Assembly: GCF_949628265.1 (NCBI RefSeq)
Contig: NC_088786.1
Coordinates: 11,594,001 to 11,658,000 of the forward strand
Reading direction: 5' to 3'
From: Cloeon dipterum
Taxonomy: Eukaryota; Arthropoda; Insecta; Ephemeroptera; Baetidae
DNA length: 64,000 bases
Both the position numbers and the translations under genes were made by a program. The notes under the pieces are model-generated. The model did not search any database, was not told where the DNA came from, and saw only the letters and a program-made list of their open reading frames with translations. Numbering within the stretch: position 1 is the stretch's first letter; every line of letters begins with the position of its first letter. This document shows, piece by piece, positions 44,113 to 53,933 of the stretch.

Positions 44113-44891
44113 ATGTTCAGCAAGGTAGGTGTTCGCTCCGCGAGCAAAAAGCCGAGATAACCCCTGGATTATATCGAGGCTAAATTTGCTCCAACTTAAA
44201 ATTTTTCTCAAAACTTACCCTCAAATTTGCACAGATCCTCGCCTTCTCCGCCCTCGTGGCCGCTGCCTCCGCCGGTGTTGTCGCCCCCGCGCTGACCACC
44301 TACGCCGCCGCCCCCGCCTACTCGGCGTACGCTGCCCCCATCGCCCGTGCCGCCTATGCCGCCCCCGCCTACGGCTATGCCGCCCCCGCCCTTGCCCGCG
44401 CTGCCTACGCCGCTCCCCTGGCTTATGCCGCCCCCGTCGCCAAGGCTGTCGTTGCTGCCCCCGCTGAGTACGACGCCAACCCTCAGTACAGGTAAAACCA
44501 CCCTTGAATTTAAATTCAGATTTGAATATTAAACCAACCCCTTTCCCTTTGCAGCTTCGCTTACTCCGTGTCCGACGCTCTGACCGGTGACAACAAGGAG
44601 CAGCACGAGAGCCGCCAGGGAGATGTTGTCCAGGGCTCTTACTCCCTCATCGAGGCCGACGGCACCCGTCGCGTCGTCGACTACACCGCTGACCCCATCA
44701 ACGGATTCAACGCCGTCGTGCACAAGGAGGCCGCCGTTTCCAAGGCTGTTGTCGCCGCCCCCGCCATTGCTAAGGTCGCCGCTCCTCTGGCTTATGCCGC
44801 CCCCGCTGCCTACGCTGCCCCTGCCTACGCTCGTGCCTATGCCCCTGCTGCTTATGCCGCCCCCGCTTACGGCCGTGCCTACCTGGGTTAA
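44113..44891 (+). CDS. RR-2 cuticular protein CPR-G, 201 aa
   Basis: Exons 44113-44124 (MFSK), 44235-44491 and 44555-44891. Signal peptide about 1-17 ([13 protein letters not shown]). Ala/Tyr-rich region to about 82, RR-2 domain about 84-149 with Ser90 split by the phase-2 intron, followed by [20 protein letters not shown] (Phe instead of the usual Tyr). Tail contains [20 protein letters not shown]. Exon 2, intron 2 and exon 3 are nearly identical to CPR-I, whereas promoter, intron 1 and 3' UTR follow CPR-E/F. Predicted secreted chitin-binding cuticle protein. Confidence 0.92.
44150..44181 (+). promoter_or_regulatory. Conserved intron-1 element of CPR-G
   Basis: AGCCGAGATA-ACCCCTGGATTATATC-GAGGCT. 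Confidence 0.7.
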
Positions 44892-44959
44892 GTGCTCAAA
44901 TCAGAACTGTGGGATATTAATTTATTTTTGAGTGATATATTGTTCATTTTTTATGTTTT

Positions 44960-44977
44960 CGTGGTTTCAACACCATG
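44960..44977 (+). repeat. 3' UTR hairpin of CPR-G
   Basis: CGTGGT/ACCATG with a G-U pair, TTCAAC loop. Confidence 0.65.
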
Positions 44978-45003
44978 GTTGTACAAGACTTGCATTCAAA
45001 GTG

Positions 45004-45009
45004 AATAAA
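45004..45009 (+). terminator. Poly(A) signal of CPR-G
   Basis: AATAAA, 26 nt after the hairpin. Confidence 0.65.
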
Positions 45010-46800
45010 AAGTGTTACATTCAAAACATTTTCCCGATTTTTAAATAAAAATTCCTTTAATTTCTTAAAACGTTATGACTTTAATTAATTGATATTATAT
45101 TTTTCACACCTAGCTCTGTTACGAGAATACACGTCAATGCTTACATTGCATTTGGGTCTTTCAATATAATCATGTGATTTATTAGATCAAATTTACCTTT
45201 TTTGGCGTTATCTTAATCAGATTCTGTATTCCATTTACACTAATTTATGTTAAATAATCAACTCCTCAATTGCCACTACTTCATGTTTTCTCACTACCGC
45301 ATGACGAACAATGCCACTTGTTGATGCGTGCGATAGCACTCCATCTCGCTAATTGGTGTTTTTTACCTCTCTATAATGCGTGAATCAACTTCACGGAACG
45401 AGTGTCAAGTGTTTTAATCAAAGCCCTGCTTTGCGAGGATGCAGCGCGCGGCGGTGATTCTCTACTAGACTAGGATTCTCTGCAACTTTAACCAGTCTTT
45501 TGTGTTTCGACCGGTGAAGTTATTGGGCACACAAGTCGATCGTTTATAAACTACGGTCATCATCATTCTGAAGATGGGAAATCGTCCCAACAAAGAATCA
45601 AAGCTGCTCTCAAAAAACACAACCAATAAAAATAGTTGAAAAGTTTATATATTTTTACTTCTGACTTGTCTTATTGATTAATTTTTTTGTGTATAAGCGA
45701 GAATAAACATCTATATATAAATTTCATAATTATACTAAATACAATTAGAAATTGGAATGCCCTGTATGAAAATGAAATGAACTTGTAGTAATAGTAAAGT
45801 GAGAGAGAACAGTGTGCTGCGTGTCAGGTTATGATAAAATATATCACTAAAAATACATTAAATCAAATGCTTATATAGTTTCCCCAATTACTAGGTAATT
45901 AGGCCAAGCTGGCCAAGTTTCATGGAACAAACAATTTCATAAAAAAATTATTTCAGCATATTATTATATCCAATGCCAACAACGCAATGAAATGTTGCTC
46001 ATTTATTGCACTGGTTTTATAGTTAAAAAAATTTTAAAAAAATTCGCCAAAAATCCACCTATTTATTTAATTTACATTGGAAGGAAGTTTAACCATACAA
46101 ACTTTCACAGAGATGCGATGATCACGAGACACGTCTGTCGCAGCTTGAATTATTCATTTAATATAGTGTTCATGAATGGAACAAAACGTACACGCCCGTG
46201 GAAGATGACTGCGTTTCTTAAATCCTTAAAAGCACATCATTAGTTCGTTTCTCTTTTCTCAAAAATGATTAACCAAGCTACACAAGTTATCTCATTTATA
46301 TTAACTCGCCTTCAGTGAAAAAAATAATATTTAATTATCCCGTTGAAATTAAGAGCAGCCTACACATTGTAATGCAGTCTGTTTATTTTTCATATCTTTA
46401 GAGAAATGCCCTGCTTCTGCAGGGCATTTGAAAAAATTGCTCGCTATACACCAAGGAAGCTGTTTAACTTACACTGATGACAACCTCGAGTGCATCTGCA
46501 TTTCTTGACATCTAGCAATTATTAACTCTACGCTATTCATATTTCTATTGAATGTTTATCAGTCTTGAGCGCCAAATATTTAATCCCATATTTATTTCAA
46601 AACAATATTGAATTAAACTATCTTTTTTTTTAAAAAAAATAATAATTAAAAAAATAAAATAAACCAGTTCTTTTAAAAAGAAAATTTTAGTACAAACAAA
46701 AAAATAATAATACACACCTCATTACTTTCTGGGGGGTTGCGTTTAAAGAATTATCATATGCTTGAAATACTTACGTCTACAGATATTTTACAAATTAAAA
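45010..46800. other. Intergenic, 1.8 kb
   Basis: AT-rich; 45284-45540 duplicates 39236-39500. The open frame at 45992-46243 has no family features. No supported gene. Confidence 0.5.
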
Positions 46801-46828
46801 TAAACTGAATTACTATAGTTTAGCTATA

Positions 46829-47065
46829 TGTGTCACTTCAATTTAGTAATTAAATAGCTGGAACTGAACTGGTCTGAAAATTCCGCCCATTTTTACGACG
46901 CGTAATATATAGAGGCGTTGAGAGAAAGGGGGAATAAATTGGAACGCTTCGCGTGGCAAGTGCCGCAGCCGCTAGACAAGTTACAAACTCAAGGGCCAAC
47001 TCCCTTTCTTTAAGCCGAATAAACGAGGGCATTTCTTCACTCTGAAAAATTTCTTGGTATAAATA
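46829..47065 (+). promoter_or_regulatory. Conserved proximal promoter of CPR-H
   Basis: TGTCACTTCAATTTAGTA, TTCCGCCCATTTTTACGACG, GAGAGAAAGGGGGAATAAAT, GGCAAGTGCCGC, CTAGACAAGTTACAAACTC and TATAAATA at 47058-47065. Confidence 0.8.
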
Positions 47066-47111
47066 CTGAGCCGCGTCCAATACCGATCACACTTGAACTC
47101 ACAAGCTCAAC

Positions 47112-47886
47112 ATGTTCAGCAAGGTAGGTGTCCGCTCCGCAAAAGAGCCGAGATAACCCCTGGATTATATCGAGGCTAATTTTGCACCAATATTTAATGT
47201 TGCTCATCACTCTCTCTCTCTCTCTCTCTCTCTCAATCTGCACAGATCCTCGCCCTCTCCGCCCTCGTGGCCGCCGCCTCCGCCGGTGTTGTCGCCCCTG
47301 CGCTGACCACCTACGCCGCCGCCCCTGCCTATAGCTACGCGGCTGCCCCCGCCTACGGCTATGCTGCCCCCGCCATCGCCCGTGCCGCTTATGCTGCCCC
47401 CGCTTACGGCTATGCTGCCCCCATTGCCCGCACTTATGCCGCCCCCGCCCTTGCCAAGGTCGCCGTCCCCGCCGAATTTGACGCCCACCCCCAATACAGG
47501 TATAACCACCCCCGGCTCTTGATGAATTTTGGCACTCATATCCACTCTTTTGCAGCTTCGCTTACTCCGTGTCCGACGCCCTGACCGGCGACAACAAGGA
47601 GCAGCACGAGAGCCGCGACGGTGATGTTGTCCAGGGCTCTTACTCCCTCATCGAGGCTGACGGCACCCGCCGCACCGTCGACTACACCGCCGACTCCGTC
47701 AACGGATTCAACGCCGTCGTGCACAAGGAGGCCGCTGTCGCCAAGGCCGTCGTTGCCGCCCCCGTCGCCCACGCTACCTACGCCGCCCCCGCCTACGCCC
47801 GTGCCTATGCCCCTGCTGCTTATGCCGCCCCCGTCGCCCACGCCGCCTACGCCGCCCCCGCCTACGGCCGTGCCTACCTGGGTTAA
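47112..47886 (+). CDS. RR-2 cuticular protein CPR-H, 198 aa
   Basis: Exons 47112-47123 (MFSK), 47246-47499 and 47556-47886. Signal peptide about 1-17 ([13 protein letters not shown]). The spacer has [20 protein letters not shown] repeats and [17 protein letters not shown] before the RR domain (about 83-148; Ser89 split). The domain has ESRDGDVV (not RQGD) and [18 protein letters not shown], with Ser for the family Pro after TAD. The tail ends YGRAYLG. Intron 2 (GTATAA, CCACCCCCGGCTCTTGATGA) belongs to the CPR-J type, not the type of C-G and I. Intron 1 has a (CT) run at 47210-47234 near its acceptor. Confidence 0.92.
47146..47177 (+). promoter_or_regulatory. Conserved intron-1 element of CPR-H
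   Basis: AGCCGAGATA-ACCCCTGGATTATATC-GAGGCT; the rest of the intron differs from CPR-E/F/G. Confidence 0.7.
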
Positions 47887-47953
47887 GTGCTCAAATCAGA
47901 ACTGTTGAAGCATGTAACTTATTTTTTGAGTGATCGTTTATTGTTCGTGTTTT

Positions 47954-47971
47954 CATGGTTTGGAAACCATG
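47954..47971 (+). repeat. 3' UTR hairpin of CPR-H
   Basis: CATGGTT/AACCATG stem with TGGA loop. Pair 2 is A-T here, G-C in CPR-D and G-U in CPR-E/F/G. Confidence 0.7.
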
Positions 47972-47997
47972 GTTGTACAAGACTTACTTTCAAACAG

Positions 47998-48003
47998 AAT
48001 AAA
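47998..48003 (+). terminator. Poly(A) signal of CPR-H
   Basis: AATAAA, 26 nt after the hairpin. Confidence 0.65.
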
Positions 48004-48147
48004 TAGATAAATATTTAAAATCGAATTATGATTGTTCTTATTTAGATTAACTAACAATATAGGTTTTTGGACCAAAATTCCCATTACATCATTATTCGTC
48101 AAATTTTGAGTTGCCAGAATTAAATTGAAAGACGGGGTACTGCATAG

Positions 48148-48148
<1 letters not shown>

Positions 48149-48235
<87 letters not shown>
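48149..48235. repeat. (TA)n microsatellite
   Basis: About 43 uninterrupted TA units. Confidence 0.95.
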
Positions 48236-48237
<2 letters not shown>

Positions 48238-48579
48238 CAAGGAAAGTCTGTCTTCCTCTCTTCATATACTTCTCAGTCTAAATTTTTATCCCTTAAATGC
48301 ATAATTGATATTTTGTGCGCTGACGCTGATCCAATACAACATCTGTGATTAGGACTAGCTGTTCGTGTTCGTCCTCACCCAGAGTACTCTTTGTGGGAAA
48401 ACTATTCAATATAACTTATCGCTTTCATTCATCGAAGACCTGATATGATCATTGATAGAAATTAAACAACACAGTGTTTTTCTAATTTCAAATAGTTGAA
48501 ATTTTTATAATGCTCATATGCCTGTTTTATACCTGCTATAAGGCTAATTGTAAGAAGTAGCTGGAAACAATAAAAAGTC

Positions 48580-48700
48580 GCATTTGGTCTTTGGAGCAAG
48601 CCTCAACTGCTTCATGAATAGGACGTACTTGACATCGGAACTGGTCAAGAATTAAAAACGACGAATTTGATAACAACGAGGAAGCCTGGTTTCATTTTTT
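48580..48700. mobile_element. Deleted relative of the inverted-repeat mini-element
   Basis: Shares GGTCTTTGGAGC, CTTCATGAATAGG, CGGAACTGGTC and AACGAGGAAGCCTGGTTT with 2663-2958, in the same order, with internal and terminal deletions. Confidence 0.6.
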
Positions 48701-50029
48701 CTCAACAATAAAAAGTGTCTTGAAACCTTTCCTAAATAATTGTTTTCAATGGAGAAAGAGCAATCATCAAGTGTTGAATCAAAACTTATCTTGACGCGAT
48801 CGAGTACAAAGATTACTGCAAACTCACTGTAGATCTCCATAAGAGCTTTTAAACATTTTTACTAACGTAAAAAATTCTCTCACACTTTCCACGAGCCCTC
48901 TTAATGGTTTGTTTTTGTTACTCACACAATTAGTCTAAATGCGTGGTTGGGTATAATCTACTTTATTAAATTCAAGCGTGGGTAGGAGCAACACTATTTG
49001 ACGCAGCAGCATCACGACATCAAGTAGATGAATTTAAAGACTTATTTATATTTAATCTGTTATAGAGATCTCACCAAAATGCAGCAATAAAAGCATTCGC
49101 TTAACTTAATTTATTTGCAACGAGATCGTTTTCTCGCTTGGAAAAATCACGTGCACTGCGAGAATCCGAGTAATCTCTTTAATCTTGATGTTGATCACCA
49201 ATATGGCCCTTCATTCTATTTAATTTGCTATTGGAATGAACCACCAATACATTTATGATAATGAAATTTAGTTATCGCTGTGAGTGCTAACGAGAACGAT
49301 TGAAAACGTGTTTTGCCCAATTAATAAATTAAATCTACTAAACTTCGATTCGTAAAAAGCACAAGGTAACAAAGCAGTTGCCCCAGATTTCTTTGATCGA
49401 CTAATTCCTTACAAATATTGCATCAGATATTCAATGTCAACGCAATTAAGTGCTTCGATCTATTGCACGCTCTCCCCAAATCATTCTACCAAATATAATT
49501 CAATATTTATCTCAGAATAAAAAAATATGATATGTTGATATGAGCCCTCTGCTTTCGCTGATCGGAATGTACAGCGATTTATTATTAATAAATAGAGACA
49601 TATTTTCACGAGAAACACCTGTCACAGTTTTATCATTCTATTGGCATGAGAGATAACTGCCAAAATTAAAACGACTGCGATTGCAAAAACTGAAACTCAT
49701 TATAGTTTATCCTTGATATTTCTCTGATATGATTAATGATTAACAAACGCCTTCCGAAAGGTTTTGATGCGCATGCACACGATCAAAATGTTACATCTCA
49801 ACTCGCATTGAAAGCTAGAAAAATGCTGGTTCCGAGTGTGTACACATTATCAAAAAAGATTTGATCGAAAAAGAGGTCAAATTTTTAATTGCAAAAATGA
49901 TTAATGAGATAAAACTTCTCATAATATGTTGCAGAGCATTTTAAGGCACAAAAATATGGGGCATGGACCAGTTTATAAATGAAAATACTTGTGTAATTTG
50001 AAACATTTTAGCCGCGAATTTGAGTGTAA

Positions 50030-50278
50030 CTTGTATGAAGCAATATCTGAACATTTGATCCCAACTGATCTAAACAATCCGCCTATTTTAACGACAGAGA
50101 CCAGAGTAATATATAACATAGAGGCGTCAAGAGAAAGGGGGAAATAAATGGAACGCGACACGAGGCAAGTGCCGGCCACTAGAGAAGTTACAAACTCAAG
50201 GGCCAACTCCCTCTCTTGGGGCCGAAACCAGGGCATTTCTTCACTTTGCGAAATGCAGAATATCTCTTGGTATAAATA
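50030..50278 (+). promoter_or_regulatory. Conserved proximal promoter of CPR-I
   Basis: ACATTTGATCCCAACTGATC, CCGCCTATTTTAACGACAG, AGACCAGAGTAATATATAAC, GAGAAAGGGGGAAATAAATG, GGCAAGTGCCGGCCAC, CTCCCTCTCTTG and TATAAATA at 50271-50278. Confidence 0.8.
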
Positions 50279-50324
50279 CTGAGCCGCGTCCAATACCGAT
50301 CACACTTGAACACACAAGCTCAAC

Positions 50325-51098
50325 ATGTTCAGCAAGGTATGTGTCCGCTCCGCAAAAGAGCCGAGATAACCCCTGGATTATATCGAGGCTGATTTGCTCC
50401 AATTTTTATTTTTCTCAAAACTTACCCTCAAATCTGCACAGATCCTCGCCTTCTCCGCCCTCGTGGCCGCCGCCTCCGCTGGTGTTGTCGGCCCCGCGCT
50501 GACCACCTACGCCGCCGCCCCCGCCTACTCGGCGTACGCTGCCCCCATCGCCCGTGCCGCCTATGCCGCCCCCGCCTACGGCTATGCCGCCCCCGCCCTT
50601 GCCCGCGCTGCCTACGCCGCTCCCCTGGCTTATGCCGCCCCCGTCGCCAAGGCTGTCGTTGCTGCCCCCGCTGAGTACGACGCCAACCCTCAGTACAGGT
50701 AAAACCACCCCTGAATTTAAATTCAGATTTGAATATTAAACCAACCCCTTTCCCTTTGCAGCTTCGCTTACTCCGTGTCCGACGCTCTGACCGGTGACAA
50801 CAAGGAGCAGCACGAGAGCCGCCAGGGAGATGTTGTCCAGGGCTCTTACTCCCTCATCGAGGCCGACGGCACCCGTCGCGTCGTCGACTACACCGCTGAC
50901 CCCATCAACGGATTCAACGCCGTCGTGCACAAGGAGGCCGCCGTTTCCAAGGCTGTTGTTGCCGCCCCCGCCATCGCTAAGGTCGCCGCTCCCCTGGCCT
51001 ATGCTGCCCCCGCTGCCTACGCCGCCCCCGCCTACGCTCGTGCCTATGCCCCTGCTGCTTATGCCGCCCCCGCCTACGGCCGTGCCTACCTCGGTTAA
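50325..51098 (+). CDS. RR-2 cuticular protein CPR-I, 201 aa
   Basis: Exons 50325-50336 (MFSK), 50442-50698 and 50762-51098; the intron-1 donor is GTATGT. Signal peptide about 1-17. Mature start GVVGPALTT as in CPR-C. Ala/Tyr-rich region, RR-2 domain about 84-149 with Ser90 split by intron 2 and [20 protein letters not shown]. Tail [20 protein letters not shown]. Exon 2-intron 2-exon 3 is nearly identical to CPR-G, but the 3' UTR is the CPR-C type. This combination is hard to explain by simple tandem duplication and suggests conversion. Predicted secreted chitin-binding cuticle protein. Confidence 0.92.
50359..50390 (+). promoter_or_regulatory. Conserved intron-1 element of CPR-I
   Basis: AGCCGAGATA-ACCCCTGGATTATATC-GAGGCT. 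Confidence 0.7.
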
Positions 51099-51166
51099 AC
51101 AACATGTACAATTTTCACCTGTTACACTCATCTAATTTATTTGTGATTAATTCATCTCTCATATTT

Positions 51167-51184
51167 TCGTGAATTTTATCACGA
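51167..51184 (+). repeat. 3' UTR hairpin of CPR-I
   Basis: TCGTGA/TCACGA stem, ATTTTA loop, identical to CPR-C. Confidence 0.65.
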
Positions 51185-51204
51185 GCATACAAGACTTTGA
51201 ATTG

Positions 51205-51210
51205 AATAAA
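51205..51210 (+). terminator. Poly(A) signal of CPR-I
   Basis: AATAAA, 20 nt after the hairpin. Confidence 0.7.
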
Positions 51211-52870
51211 TGTAAGAATACAAACACGACTTCAAAATCTATCTCTTCAACACCTTATTATGCATTCTCTTTATATAGCAGAGCAGCAATGTAATTAAAC
51301 AACTTTTAATAATTTAAAAATATATAAAAATTTTAATATAGATAATTGGATAGTTACTAAAATAAAAACAAATTTTAGCACTGCGACAAAAGCAGTAAAG
51401 TATTAAATAAGCCCTCGAAATAGTGCTATTGTGCTCAAATTGGGCAACCGTTTGCAATAAAAATATATTTTTTAAAGCAAATAATGCTCAAATAGTTCAA
51501 TGGGCTGGGACGCTCAATACCTGCGCACCTTCCCGGCGGCTTTAGGGACAAATGTCTGATGTTTCAATAAAAGACTTCGGTGCGGGGAGGCGAAAAGGGG
51601 GCATCAATGGGCTCCTCTACGGCCACTCGGGGTCTATGTTATCCTCATGACGGTGCTGAGCAGTGGTAAAAAATTTAGCAAAAAATAGCGCGGAAAATAA
51701 AAGGATCGGGTGGTTTGATGTTTTCAAATTACTGAACGAACCCTCGCTATAATGCTTCATTTGTAGCTCCATGGCATTGGTCCTCTTCAATTTGATGTTA
51801 TTTATAAAAAATTTTGCTCTCGATAATTTTGGATGTAGGCATAGGCATAGGGAAACGTTGTTCTGCCGTCTCATTATATTCAACAAAGTTAAACAAAAAG
51901 TCATATTAATTTATTTCTGGCATTTTTCAACCGAAATCCTCTTTGATTGATTCGCAGCTTACAATCATCACACTAGGTACGTGAAATAGTAAAATTTGCG
52001 ATTCAGGAAGCGTATTTTCTCTAAGTTAATTGCTTCTTTGGATAGCATTTTTGTAGGACAGTGTTGTGTAGAGCTAAGTGTGTGTTTCGACATTTTTATT
52101 GAATTCCGCACTTGTTTTCTTTTTTATTGCACTCATTATTAGCAACTCAGTGCAGTCTAGTTTCAACGGCCGGTGATTCAAATTCCTTGGTAGATTGCTT
52201 CAGTGTTTACTTTTTGCGTATGTGATGAGGGCATATAGGTTTTGAAAAAGCTGTTGTCCGGAAATTTGCGAGATTTCTTTCTTTACAAGTGTTCTTTTTT
52301 GCCATCCATCTTGATTAAAGGACGTTATTATGTATTAATTTTTAATTTGTCGATAATACTGTATTTTTAAACTCATTATCATAAACAGGTTGCATATATT
52401 ATGATGTTTCGTATATGGTATATGTTTATGTCAAAATAAATAAGTAACTATTCCTCTTTAAACATGGAATAAATTTAATTTATTATTAATTATGGTAACC
52501 TAAATATCCGAATGGTCATTTTGAAATAATAAAACCTCTCTGCGTTCCAAAATATTTAATGGAATAAAATTTGGTAGTTATAAAGAAATCTATCAACAAC
52601 AACAAAATATGTTTTGTTATTCAACACGCCTGAAGCTTTTATTGCTTCGTTGGAAGTAGTTCATGCGTGACAGTCGTTTCTATTATGCTATAGGCTACAG
52701 GAGTTTTTAGTCAAGGCGATATATGCATATCTGTTTATTGAAATAATAAATGCTCCTATAAATGAATGCGTCTTCGATAGCTCTTTCAGGAACAGATAAA
52801 CATATTCATCGATTGTTGCGTAAACGCAATGGATCCAATTCCGACCTGTGATACGCCCTGATAATACAGG
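51211..52870. other. Intergenic, 1.7 kb
   Basis: AT-rich with one interspersed repeat at 51521-51644. The open frame at 51617-51904 (minus) overlaps that repeat and has no family features. Confidence 0.5.
51521..51644 (-). repeat. Interspersed repeat, minus-strand copy
   Basis: Reverse complement begins GGATAACATAGACCCCGAGT and continues GTCTTTTATTGAAACATCAG, matching 1-130. Confidence 0.8.
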
Positions 52871-53056
52871 ATTCCGCCCATATTTATCGACAGGGACCAG
52901 TCTCAAAGGCGTCGGAGAGAAAGGGAGAAATTAAATCTGATCGCAACAAGTGCCGCGTGCGGGACAAGACAATATAGGGACCACCTCCCTCTCTGCGAGC
53001 CGAAACCAGGGCATTTCTTCACTTTGCAAATCACATAATATTTCTTGGTATAAATA
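52871..53056 (+). promoter_or_regulatory. Conserved proximal promoter of CPR-J
   Basis: TTCCGCCCATATTTATCGAC, AGGGACCAGTCTCAAAGGCG, GAGAGAAAGGGAGAAATTAA, CTCCCTCTCTGCGAGCCG, GGGCATTTCTTCACTTTGC and TATAAATA at 53049-53056. Confidence 0.8.
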
Positions 53057-53106
53057 CTGAGGCATGGCCAGTGCCTAACACACTTGAACAACCAAGCTCA
53101 AGCAAC

Positions 53107-53846
53107 ATGTTCAGCAAGGCAAGTGTCCAGCTCAGCATAAGAGCCGAGATAGCCCCTGGATTATATCAACGCTCGACTGCTAAAAATTTAATTACATTTT
53201 TAATAACGCAAATATTTTCTTCAATAGATCCTCGCCCTCTCCGCCCTCGTGGCCGCCGCCTCCGCCGGTGTGGTCGCCCCCGCCTACGGCTATGCTGCCG
53301 CCCCCGCCTACGGCTACGCTGCTGCCCCCATCGCCCGTGCCGCTTATGCCGCCCCCGCCTACGGTTATGCCGCCCCCATTGCCCGCGCTTATGCCGCCCC
53401 CGCCCTTGCCAAGGTCGCCGTCCCCGCTGAATACGACGCCAACCCTCACTACAGGTATACCACCCCCGGCCCTTGATGAACTTTGGCACTCAAATCTACC
53501 CTTTTGCAGCTACTCTTATGCCGTGTCCGACGCCCTGACCGGTGACAACAAGGAGCAGCACGAGAGCCGCGACGGTGATGTTGTCCAGGGCTCTTACTCC
53601 CTCATCGAGGCCGACGGCACCCGTCGCGTCGTCGACTACACTGCCGACCCCGTCAACGGATTCAACGCCGTCGTGCACAAGGAAGCCGCCGTCTCCAAGG
53701 CCGTCGTTGCCGCCCCCGCCATCGCTAAGGTCGCCGCTCCCCTGGCTTATGCCGCCCCCGCTGCCTACGCCGCTCCCGCCTACGCTCGTGCCTATGCCCC
53801 TGCTGCTTATGCCGCCCCCGCCTACGGCCGTGCCTACCTGGGTTAA
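53107..53846 (+). CDS. RR-2 cuticular protein CPR-J, 191 aa
   Basis: Exons 53107-53118 (MFSK), 53228-53454 and 53510-53846. The intron-1 donor is GC (AAG|GCAAGT) with a TAG acceptor, a non-canonical GC-AG intron at the position where all paralogs have GT. Signal peptide about 1-17 ([13 protein letters not shown]). Spacer with [14 protein letters not shown] repeats and [19 protein letters not shown]-2 domain about 74-139 with Ser80 split, [39 protein letters not shown] and [13 protein letters not shown]. Tail as CPR-G/I. The most diverged member of C-J. Predicted secreted chitin-binding cuticle protein. Confidence 0.9.
53142..53173 (+). promoter_or_regulatory. Conserved intron-1 element of CPR-J
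   Basis: AGCCGAGATA-GCCCCTGGATTATATC-AACGCT; the flanking intron is unrelated to the other paralogs. Confidence 0.7.
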
Positions 53847-53890
53847 ACAGTTGTTGATTATGTTTAAATTATTGTGATCTATTCATGTTT

Positions 53891-53907
53891 TCGTGGACAC
53901 TCCGCGA
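53891..53907 (+). repeat. 3' UTR hairpin of CPR-J
   Basis: TCGTGGA/TCCGCGA stem (one T-G pair), CAC loop, then TTATAAGACTT. Confidence 0.65.
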
Positions 53908-53927
53908 GTTTATAAGACTTTGATCTT

Positions 53928-53933
53928 AATAAA
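53928..53933 (+). terminator. Poly(A) signal of CPR-J
   Basis: AATAAA, 20 nt after the hairpin. Confidence 0.65.

Larger units (their letters stand above)
48004..50030. other. Intergenic, 2 kb
   Basis: No gene. It holds a TA microsatellite, a relic of the mini-element and a segment (49373-49490) shared with 37050-37150. Confidence 0.5.
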
